Source: Serendipita indica DSM 11827
Taxonomy: Eukaryota > Basidiomycota > Agaricomycetes > Sebacinales > Serendipitaceae
Direction of reading: 5' to 3'
Assembly: GCA_910890315.1 (NCBI GenBank)
Contig: CAJVGD010000002.1
Coordinates: 1,426,001 to 1,490,000, forward strand
Length of the DNA stretch: 64,000 nt
The notes under the pieces are model-generated. The model ran no database searches and was not told the origin of the DNA. It saw only the letters and a list, made by a program, of their open reading frames with translations. Below, piece after piece: positions 55,538 to 64,000 of the stretch; the stretch's first letter is position 1; each line of letters starts with the position of its first letter. The position numbers and the translations under genes were made by a program.

Positions 55538-56220
55538 AGTAAAGGGGACGAGGGTCAAGTTGTGTTTTGTTTGTACCTCGTCTTCGATGAGTGATGATCC
55601 CCAAAAAAAAGTTGGGCGACCTAAATACGCGCGTCAGAGTCAGTAACCAGCCTCTGACACAGCAAATCGGCGCGATTTAGAGGACATACGTGGTCGATAG
55701 AATAATCCGCTGATGAGTGATCGGTCAGCGGCGCTGTTCTCGTGAACTGCTGGGTCACGGCTTGGTCGGATCCAAATATCCAAAGACAGCCTGCTGAGGT
55801 AGGTTGCTGTGGTCTAGTTTGCGGTTTAAGATGACCTCTGGGCCGCAATGTAAACCTGGAGGAACGTGTGGGCAGTTAGGACACTGATTAATCAACGTGC
55901 TGGGAGTAGGCGCACACCTTTTTGTATCATGGCATGCGAAATGAAGAACCCTTTAACTGAGGAATGTGGAAGACGGCGAGGCGTCAAAGCCTGATGGCGG
56001 TACGGTCTAAGCCCCAGTCGGCCATACGGTCAATCGGAATCTTCATGAGAGAATGGCGTTCGGAGTTTGAGCGGCCAGCCCCCGAACGGACCCGGGACTG
56101 TCTAATATGCACAAGCAATACCTAATAATCGATCAGTCTCCCCACAATGAGGCTTTGGCGTGGTGTAACGCAGGCAATCGGTCCATTCAACCCACTTGGA
56201 GCTAGACCACAGCCATCTCC
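55538..56220. promoter_or_regulatory. Divergent intergenic region
   Basis: 683 bp upstream of both the Ser/Arg-rich paralogue and the XPA-C-like gene. A run of nine A (ccccaaaaaaaaagtt) lies near 55605. No gene recognised. Confidence 0.4.
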
Positions 56221-57243
56221 ATGGGCAAACGAAAGCGGCCAGTAATAGACTCTGACTCGGAAGATTCCTTGGATCACCAGAATATCAACCTCAGGGGGCT
56301 ACACAGCGACGAAGAAAGCACGGCACAGAAAACGACGAGGTAGTCAACTTGAACAGCCATGTACTCACCTCACACATCTTAGACAGCCTACAGCCATAAC
56401 AAACAGTTCTCCAACCAAGGGAGCGGGATCATTACTCGCGGCCTTGAACCTCGTACAAGAGGTGGACCAGTAACGCTCATGAAACCCTGCTTTTTGTCCT
56501 TCTGATACACCTAATAGAGTCACATCTACCTCGTCATCTCCCACCAAACCGGCCGCTTCACCAAGGAAGAAGAAGACAAACCAAAAACCAATACCCATTG
56601 CGAAGCCAGAGTCTGAATGGCGCGCGTCTGATGTTCCAAGGGGTCTCGACGTGACAAAAGGAAACGCCCAGAAACTGTTCCATGTACGTCAACGCGACCT
56701 CGTAGGCCCTTCTCAAACAGAAGCACATAGGTCACCGCTCGCGACATTGATGCATCTGGGATCCGGTTTCGCACAGAGAAGCGATCCCGTGGTCTTGCAG
56801 GTATCATGCATCTTTACCAGATGCGAGACGTTGAACGAGTGGCGTGGGCAAAGCACGGTAGTCCTGAGGGATACGATACCTAGTAAACATCTTTAACAAT
56901 ACCTTTTCGCATGCTGATGATACGAAGCATTCAGAACCAAAGGGAACTATGGCTCTCGAGGGGTAAGGATCCCCTCAAGTTTATTTCTGTCCCTCGACCA
57001 TTCCGCTATGAGCGCGCAGGACGGTGCAAGCAATGTCAAACGTCGTTTGCCATGCCTACTCAGATGATCATCGACAAGTGCGAACCGTGTCGTGGTATCC
57101 TCTGCAGACCGTCTGTCCTTGTGCTCTTTGACCCAGAGGTCAACCGCGAGGCAGCAGACGAAGAGGATTCCGAAGCCGAGTCTGAAGTATGCCTTCACCA
57201 ATGCCTTTGCCTTGGGCTGAATACCTTTCAGATAGAAGACTGA
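56221..57243 (+). CDS. XPA-C-like domain protein with CxxC zinc finger
   Basis: Starts MGKRKRPVIDSDSEDSLDHQ; spliced exons add AITNSSPTKGAGSLLAALNL, VTSTSSSPTKPAASPRKKKT and, after a 47-nt intron at 56684..56730, a domain built as TKGNAQKLFH + VTARDIDASGIRFRTEKRSR + MHLYQMRDVERVAWAKHG + SPEGYDTYIQ. The 'K-A-KLF-L...RD...M-LY...DVE--AW-KHG' pattern is that of the DNA-binding XPA C-terminal domain. A CxxC...CxxC pair follows (CKQCQTSF, IDKCEPC). Both are consistent with nucleic-acid binding, but the canonical XPA order (zinc finger first) is reversed, so this is a relative and not RAD14 itself. The last exon is uncertain. The tandem duplication breakpoint (56438) cuts this gene in exon 2. Confidence 0.6.
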
Positions 57244-57400
57244 TAGTGAGAACGTGATTGTAGGATGCATAGTAACCAAGCTTGTTTCGACTGTAATGCA
57301 TGTCTTTGGCCCGGCTATGAAAGCACGAGCACCAGCCGGACGAGCCGCATTGCGTCGCTTGAGCCCGACCATTACTTGTACAAAATCTGTAAACAAGCAA

Positions 57401-58816
57401 ATGGACTCGTTCAGCTGGTCAGATTCGATTCGTGCAACTCTTGGGACATGTCTACCATGCATCAAACCCGCCAACGACGCCTCTGACGACGACGAGCCGC
57501 AGCGTCGACGACGTGGTGCGCGAGGAGCAGGCGCAATACGACAACCAGCCTCTACAGCACGCGAAGAACTTGAACGATTACTCGACCAGCCCGTCTCATC
57601 CGACGAAGACGTAGAGACCATGTCACTGCACTCTAACGTTGGCCGACGCCGAGCCAAGCGGTCCTCCAAAAACAAACGCGTGGTGAAAACTGTGCGTTTA
57701 TTCGGTGTGGATTTATTTGGACGACGAGATGTCGCTTCCACGTCTGCTAACGACGACGAGGAACAAGAGGAGAGGAGAGCAGCGCGGAGGAATAGACGTC
57801 CACGCGCCATTTCCACGTCGACGCTAGATTCAGACGCTGCGCCCCTTGCAGACGAACAGATTACAGACTTTACTACGCGTGCGAACCAGCGATGGGCACC
57901 TACGCACACAGACGAGGAGCTCGCAGTCGAAGAGAGGCGCGAGCGAGAGCGAATCGAAAAGGAGATGCGTAGAGAGGAGCGTAAAGAGCGTAAAGCACTC
58001 AAAAAGCTCGCTCAGCAAGGCGCATTTGCAGGTGAAGATGAAGAGTTTGAGGGGTTCCCTGGAAGTGGCGCTGGCGTCGTCGTCACACCTCGTCGAGGAT
58101 CCAGTTCAATCGCATCTCCTGCACCAGATGCTGGTGCTGCCGACGAATTTGGTCCATTCGTCGCTGGTTCTCAAGCCTCGACACACCAACGAACGGCGAG
58201 CGAGGATCGTGAAGAGGAAGAGGCCGACTTTGACGCGGCTGCCTATACCAAAAAGTCGAGCTGGTGGAGATGGTAGTCAAAGCGGTAGTGGTTCACACTC
58301 TAGGAGCCGCTCGAGAACCTCTGCTTCCTTTCCGCAGATGGCTCGACTACCCGGCCAAAGCCAGGGCGTTCTCCCCAGCCGTCTCCTTTGGGCCAGGAGT
58401 TTAATGGCCCATCTTCACCAAAACCGACGAGTGTGACACCCCGCAAGAAAAAGGAGAAAAAGGACCACACTCGTGCTAAACCATCCAAGTCCTCCTTGGG
58501 CTCTTCGACCGCGACACCCTCTTTGCCATCTCCTAAATCATCACCTGCTCTAGATGTCAAGATTCATTCCCAAGACTTTGATGGTGCGTTTCACAATCGT
58601 TTTGTCATCGAAGTTCTCTGACGGGGTCATCCAGGCGTTCCAGGAGGATTGGTTACTCCTCGTGATCATCTCAATGCATTCGCCCAGTCATCGATGCCTT
58701 CTCCCTCCTTTCCATCCGCTGGATTCCCCTCTACCGGCTTTGGCGGCTTTAAGCGTTCCACAAGTGGCCTGAGCGGCAACGCAGGTGTAGCTCTTGCGAG
58801 ACGCGGGGACGATTAA
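57401..58816 (+). pseudogene. Gene X, copy 1: coiled-coil, basic/acidic protein, frame disrupted
   Basis: Not recognised. Starts MDSFSWSDSIRATLGTCLPC at 57401; the CLPC pair could be acylated. Then REELERLLDQPVSSDEDVET, Arg-rich segments (RRRAKRSSKNKR, EEQEERRAARRNRR), a long charged helix ERRERERIEKEMRREERKER, and SSSIASPAPDAGAADEF. After a 51-nt intron (58584..58634) the C-terminus is SGLSGNAGVALARRGDD. Near 58257 a 2-nt loss relative to copy 2 leads to a stop (KKSSWWRW), and a 1-nt loss near 58335 follows. Either the copy is dead or these are consensus errors. Confidence 0.65.
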
Positions 58817-59230
58817 GTTTAAAAATTTGGCACCACGTGCGTGCTTTGGCTCGGCATCTTCGTTTGGAACAATTTCAGGACCCCCATCAACATCGCCACG
58901 CATAATCGACTCGTCACGACCTTACGACTATTTCTATGATTCATTATTTGCTCATGTAGTGCTGTCCATGCTATGCCACATCCATTACCTCGCAATCTTG
59001 GCCACATTCACTGACACGTCTGGCCGATCCGTAACTCATAATGACCATGGTTCGCGTGATATATAGCTTGCTAACCCATTTCCCCTGTGCCAATGACAAA
59101 ACTCGAGCCGCGGTGTCGTCCCCTCGCAAGCTTTGCGGATGTGGCAACATTTCAAAGGGTGAATTGGACGGATTCCTCTGATACTACTGATCCAAATATA
59201 CTTTCGAGGGAAATGTGATAGGGTGGCAGC
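58817..59230. other. Intergenic between genes X and Y
   Basis: 414 bp, almost identical in the second duplication unit (63303..63717). No gene recognised. Confidence 0.4.
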
Positions 59231-60831
59231 ATGATGGACCAGCCAGCCGAAACTCCCAACTCGTCTACAACACCTCACTTCGCCAAAATCCACTCGATAA
59301 ACACTCAAATGGAACGTCTCGTGCCTGTATCAGAGTTTTGTGCAGAGCATCGGCTGGTGGCGAACACGACGGCGTATCTCAGGTGTAAACATGTCAGCTG
59401 GTCGCCACATTCGAGATGATTCGCTAAATAATTTACGCAGCTCAATAAGTGGTCAAAGTATCTGACCGAGAAAGCTGGCTTTCGGAAGCTGGGCTTCACC
59501 AGTTGGCCCCGCCTTTCCACACACCACGTGAGGTAGCCGCCTTTAACCCTAAAAAAAGAGGCTTCTCTGTTGATTTGATGCTAACAGACTTGATAATGAG
59601 GTCACCAAGCGGCTTTATACCGACCGACGGATCAAGCGTGCCAACAAGACGAGCGACGACGAGGAGATCCAGATTCGTAGGACATATCCTGACATGCACC
59701 CTCATCTCAGTCGACGATACTTGACCTTTCGATCCGAAAAGTCTTGCCTATCCCAAGGTGCGCCAGAAGCCATCTTCAGCCAGCCAGGATCGCTGACGAT
59801 GTCTATGTGCAAAGACGTCACACAAAACGTGATATCAAATGTCATTTATAACTCTGAGCTACACAAGTGGACGCCAGAGATGGTCGTCCTATTCGAGTCG
59901 CCACCCACTGGGCCTGGTAGAGGACTCAAACACAAGCGCGAGGTCATCATGCGTGAGCCAGCGTGGTTCATCTGGAGCGAGCAAATGTGCGAGCAGTTCA
60001 AACTGCTCAACCTGCTCAGCTTAAACTTTAATGACCCGGAAGACAAGGCGCAAATGTATACCTATCACGGCGAAAACTCGTACGAAGCCAAAGCTTTACG
60101 ACATATACGCAAGGTGGTCAAACTAAGAGAGATAGAGCAGGAGAAAAGGACTACCAACGCGTGCAAAGGATGCAGAAATCAGAGGAATGTGCCGACGCTG
60201 TGCCTTTGGCGGGCGCGTCATGTACAAACACGGCAAAATCAGAAATGCCGTCATCTAAAGATGCGACTGATACGCAAAGGAAGACGAGACAAGAGCTACA
60301 GCCGGAAGGAGAGGACGACGCAGTGGACGACTTCTCAACCTCCACGCAAACGCCGCTGCCGCGGGGATCCATCGCGACCTCATTATATTATTTCCGTACA
60401 CAAATATACTTCCAAACGAGGAAGATGCCGAATATTGGAGATATTTGTGGAGCTTCTTCATCAAATCCCAAGCCTACTTTGACCGCGTGGCGAGCTTTAT
60501 TCCCGCAGACGTGATCAAGACACTGCCGCCGCTTCTTGAACCGACGACCTGCACCTGTGCATGGGAGACATTTCGACAACGAGCGGCCAAGATTGATGCT
60601 TTGGGCAGGGTTATTGATCCGCATTCAAAACGAGATCCTTTGAAGATGAAAGTCTTCCTGTGGATGAAAATGAGCCGGAGGAAACCCAAACATATACCAA
60701 GGAAGAGCTTGCGCCAATCGCAGCCCGAGCAAACCGACGAACATGCGCAATGCGAGGCTCAAACAACGGACGGGGTGCCTCCAGCTATCACTGTGACTAG
60801 TGCTGCGCAGTCAAACCCATACGCGCACTAA
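59231..60831 (+). CDS. Gene Y, unrecognised protein (exon structure uncertain)
   Basis: Begins MMDQPAETPNSSTTPHFAKI. Exon 1 runs to about TAYLRCKH, then LNKWSKYLTEKAGFRKLGFT, and after an intron RLYTDRRIKRANKTSDDEEI. A long open stretch follows: EAIFSQPGSLTMSMCKDVTQ, TPEMVVLFESPPTGPGRGLK, REPAWFIWSEQMCEQFKLLN and YEAKALRHIRKVVKLREIEQ. Later fragments in other frames (YFDRVASFIPADVIKTLPPL) end at 60831; joins there are not resolved. The ordered, Trp- and Leu-rich sequence looks like a folded protein. No family signature, TM segment or signal peptide was recognised. Copy 2 has only its start inside the window. Confidence 0.45.
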
Positions 60832-60993
60832 AGAGCGCATTGGCCTGCGTCTCTTCTCCCACCAAAATTCTGAAGCCATACGCCCTTTGGACGTCAGAGG
60901 AATCTGATATATCACTTGCATCGGAGTCGACATTGATCAGCACATCTCAGAAGATACTTAGATGAAAGCGATGCGAACATTGGAAAACATCTT

Positions 60994-61753
60994 GCGGCCT
61001 TGAACCTCGTACAAGAGGTGGACCAGTAACGCTCATGAAACCCTGCTTTTTGTCCTTCTGATACACCTAATAGAGTCACATCTACCTCGTCATCTCCCAC
61101 CAAACCGGCCGCTTCACCAAGGAAGAAGAAGACAAACCAAAAACCAATACCCATTGCGAAGCCAGAGTCTGAATGGCGCGCGTCTGATGTTCCAAGGGGT
61201 CTCGACGTGACAAAAGGAAACGCCCAGAAACTGTTCCATGTACGTCAACGCGGCCTCGTAGGCCCTTCTCAAACAGAAGCACATAGGTCACCGCTCGCGA
61301 CATTGATGCATCTGGGATCCAGTTTCGCACAGAGAAGCGATCCCGTGGTCTTGCAGGTATCATGCATCTTTACCAGATGCGAGACGTTGAACGAGTGGCG
61401 TGGGCAAAGCACGGTAGTCCTGAGGGATACGATACCTAGTAAACATCTTTAACAATACCTTTTCGCATGCTGATGATTCAAATTCAGAATAATTCTACTC
61501 TCGAGGGGTAATATACCTCTTGTCGACCATTTCGCTATGAGCGCGACCGGTCCAAGCAATGTCAAACGTCGTGCATGCCTACTCAGATGATCATCGACAA
61601 GTGCGAACCGTGTCGATGGATCCTCGCAGACCGTCTGCCTTGTGCTCTTTGCAGAGAGGTCAACCGCGAGGCAGCAGACGAAAGGATTCCGGCCGAGTCG
61701 AAGTAGGCCTTCACCAATGCGTCTGCCTTACGACCTTTCAGATAGAAGACTGA
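60994..61753 (+). pseudogene. 5'-truncated second copy of the XPA-C-like gene
   Basis: Starts inside exon 2 of the original (AALNLVQEVDQ). The intron and XPA-like exons up to the MRDVERVAWAKHG region are kept. The Cys-finger exon is broken by several short deletions: the stretch from LWLSRGKDP to CKQCQTSF is much shortened. It has no promoter or start codon of its own. Confidence 0.8.
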
Positions 61754-61897
61754 TAGTGAGAACGTGATTGTAGGACGCATAGTAACCAAGCTTGTTTCGA
61801 CTGTTGCATGTCTTGGCCCGGCTATGAAAGCACGAACCAGCCGACGACCATTGCGTCGCTTGAGCCCGCCATTACTTGTCAAAATCTTAAGCAAGAA

Positions 61898-63302
61898 ATG
61901 GACTCGTTCAGCTGGTCAATTCATTCGTGCAACTCTTGGGACATGTCTACCATGCATCAAACCCGCCAATCGACGCCTCTGACGCCGACGAGCCGCAGCG
62001 TCGACGACGTGGTGCGCGAGGAGCAGGCGCAATACGACAACCAGCCTCTACAGCACGCGAAGAACTTGAACGATTACTCGACCAGCCCGTCTCATCCGAC
62101 GAAGACGTAGAGACCATGTCACTGCACTCTAACGTTGGCCGACGCCGAGCCAAGCGGTCCTCCAAAACAAACGCGTGGTGAAAACTGTGCGTTTATTCGG
62201 TGTGGATTTATTTGGACGACGATGTCGCTTCCACGTCTGCTAACGACGACGAGGAACAAGAGGAGAGGAGAGCAGCGCGGAGGAATAGACGTCCACGCGC
62301 CATTTCCACGTCGACGCTAGATTCAGACGCTGCGCCCCCAGACGAACAGATTACAGACTTTACTACGCGTGTGAACCAGCGATGGGCATGGGCACAGAGA
62401 GCGAGGAGCTCAGTCGAAGAGAGGCGCGAGCGAGAGCGAATCGAAAAGGAGATGCGTAGAGAGGAGCGTAAAGAGCGTAAAGCACTCAAAAAGCTCGCTC
62501 AGCAAGGCGCATTTGCAGGTGAAGATGAAGAGTTTGAGGGTTCCCTGGAAGTGGCGCTGGCGTCGTCGTCACACCTCGTCGAGGATCCAGTTCAATCGCA
62601 TCTCCTGCACCAGATGCTGGTGCTGCCGACGAATTTGGTCCATTCGTCGCTGGTTCTCAAGCCTCGACACACCAACGAACGGCGAGCGAGGATCGTGAAG
62701 AGGAAGAGGCCGACTTTGACGCGGCTGCCTATACCAAAAAGAGTCGAGCTGGTGGAGATGGTAGTCAAAGCGGTAGTGGTTCACACTCTAGGAGCCGCTC
62801 GAGAACCTCTGCTTCGCTTTCCGCAGATGGCTCGACTACCCGGCCAAAGCCAGGGCGTTCTCCCCAGCCGTCTCCTTTGGGCCAGGAGTTTAATGGCCCA
62901 TCTTCACCAAAACCGACGAGTGTGACACCCCGCAAGAAAAAGGAGAAAAAGGACCACACTCGTGCTAAACCATCCAAGTCCTCCTTGGGCTCTTCGACCG
63001 CGACACCCTCTTTGCCATCTCCTAAATCATCACCTGCTCTAGATGTCAAGATTCATTCCCAAGACTTTGATGGTGCGTTTCACAATCGTTTTGTCATCGA
63101 AGTTCTCTGACGGGTCATCCAGGCGTTCCAGGAGGATTGGTTACCTCGTGATCATCTCAATGCATTCGCCCAGTCATCGATGCCTTCTCCCTCCTTTCCA
63201 TCCGCTGGATTCCCCTCTACCGGCTTTGGCGGCTTTAAGCGTTCCACAAGTGGCCTGAGCGGCAACGCAGGTGTAGCTCTTGCGAGACGCGGGGACGATT
63301 AA
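61898..63302 (+). pseudogene. Gene X, copy 2, frame disrupted at other sites
   Basis: The start MDSFSWS is followed by a 2-nt loss that shifts the frame; small indels occur near 61970, 62330 and 62390, and one G is missing near 62540. On the other hand, the stretch that is broken in copy 1 is open here (YTKKSRAGGDGSQSGSGSHS, ADGSTTRPKPGRSPQPSPLG). A 2-nt loss near 63144 breaks the last exon. The two copies therefore complement each other's damage when compared. Confidence 0.75.
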
Positions 63303-63717
63303 GTTTAAAAATTTGGCACCACGTGCGTGCTTTGGCTCGGCATCTTCGTTTGGAACAATTTCAGGACCCCCATCAACATCGCCACGCATAATCGACTCGT
63401 CACGACCTTACGACTATTTCTATGATTCATTATTTGCTCATGTAGTGCTGTCCATGCTATGCCACATCCATTACCTCGCAATCTTGGCCACATTCACTGA
63501 CACGTCTGGCCGATCCGTAACTCATAATGACCATGGTTCGCGTGATATATGTGCTTGCTAACCCATTTCCCCTGTGCCAATGACAAAACTCGAGCCGCGG
63601 TGTCGTCCCCTCGCAAGCTTTGCGGATGTGGCAACATTTCAAAGGGTGAATTGGACGGATTCCTCTGATACTACTGATCCAAGTATACTTTCGAGGGAAA
63701 TGTGATAGGGTGGCAGC
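63303..63717. other. Intergenic, copy of 58817..59230
   Basis: 415 bp, near-identical to the corresponding spacer in unit 1 except for a few bases (atatgtgcttgc against atatagcttgc). No gene. Confidence 0.5.
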
Positions 63718-64000
63718 ATGATGGACCAGCCAGCCGAAACTCCCAACTCGTCTACAACACCTCACTTCGCCAAAATCCACTCGATAAACACTCAAATGGA
63801 ACGTCTCGTGCCTGTATCAGAGTTTTGTGCAGAGCATCGGCTGGTGGCGAACACGACGGCGTATCTCAGGTGTAAACATGTCAGCTGGTCGCCACATTCG
63901 AGATGATTCGCTAAATAATTTACGCAGCTCAATAAGTGGTCAAAGTATCTGACCGAGAAAGCTGGCTTTCGGAAGCTGGGCTTCACCAGTTGGCCCCGCC
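63718..64000 (+). CDS. Gene Y, copy 2, 5' part only
   Basis: Same start as gene Y, MMDQPAETPNSSTTPHFAKI, and identical through LRCKHVSWSPHSR and the LNKWSKYLTEKAGFRKLG exon. The rest lies beyond the right edge. Confidence 0.5.

Larger units (their letters stand above)
56438..60993 (+). repeat. Tandem duplication, unit 1 (4,556 bp)
   Basis: From gcggccttgaacctcgtaca at 56438 to the base before the same string at 60994. It carries the 3' part of the XPA-C-like gene and genes X and Y. The second copy follows immediately in the same orientation. Confidence 0.9.
60994..64000 (+). repeat. Tandem duplication, unit 2 (cut by the window edge)
   Basis: Matches unit 1 nearly base for base over 60994..61480 and 62430..64000. 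The offset falls from 4,556 to 4,487 bp, so unit 2 has lost 69 bases net, mostly in small deletions between 61485 and 62420. Confidence 0.9.

Noticed and set aside
57254-57400. Upstream extension of gene X from a GTG at 57254
   Set aside because: Not an ATG, and the MDSFSWSDS start at 57401 is present in both duplicate copies in the same context.

Overview
This is nuclear DNA of a basidiomycete fungus. Nearly every gene is cut by 43-100 nt introns, gene spacing is 50-700 bp on both strands, and the housekeeping genes have fungal architecture (ERG4, MVP1, PHO85, COQ3, RPC25). The expanded secreted/membrane family, the NB-ARC/TPR NLR and the basidiomycete-type VWA-Vint protein suggest Agaricomycetes, plausibly near Rhizoctonia/Ceratobasidiaceae. 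That last step is inference; there is no rRNA or marker gene here to prove it. I saw no tRNA, rRNA, CRISPR array, LTR element or viral remnant.

Layout. 0-15.9 kb is compact housekeeping sequence: a DNAJC7-like TPR co-chaperone (partial), cytidine deaminase, phosphopantothenoylcysteine decarboxylase, a hypothetical gene, ERG4 sterol reductase, sorting nexin MVP1, COQ3, a CHFR-like RING/PBZ E3 ligase, NAD(P)HX dehydratase and an EFM7/Nnt1-like methyltransferase. 15.9-24.2 kb holds four tandem paralogues of an unrecognised single-pass membrane protein: signal peptide, Lys-Arg site, Cys-rich ectodomain, Ser/Thr stalk, one TM helix, and a tail ending in a conserved helix plus PPPY. 24.4-44.5 kb returns to mostly conserved genes: isopentenyl-PP isomerase, VWA-Vint, a mucin-like membrane protein, PHO85 kinase, Nudix hydrolase, RPC25, a zinc-finger protein, ribosomal protein eS26, a PARP-type zinc-finger protein, an F-box protein, a Ser/Arg-rich protein with a conserved C-terminal module, and a multi-pass membrane protein.

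44.5-56 kb looks accessory. It has one intact gene and one disabled copy of a Cys-motif family, a TA-bounded element with perfect 94-bp inverted repeats and a cargo ORF, and a TPR-type NLR whose N-terminal hydrolase-like domain is incomplete. The paralogue of the 41.9-kb Ser/Arg-rich gene lies at 54.2-55.5 kb in opposite orientation, so the two bracket this region.

From 56.4 kb to the right edge a unit of about 4.55 kb is present twice in direct tandem. It carries the 3' part of an XPA-C-like gene, a coiled-coil/basic protein gene (X) and an unrecognised gene (Y). Each copy of gene X is disrupted at different sites and together they show the ancestral gene. This could be recent duplication with decay, or two haplotypes/poor consensus stitched in tandem.

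Functional links visible: IDI1 and ERG4 belong to the isoprenoid/ergosterol route, COQ3 uses isoprenoid-derived substrate, and PPCDC and NAXD serve cofactor synthesis and repair. Several genes (PPCDC, PHO85 twice, RPS26) appear to use GC-AG introns, which standard GT-AG gene calling would misread.
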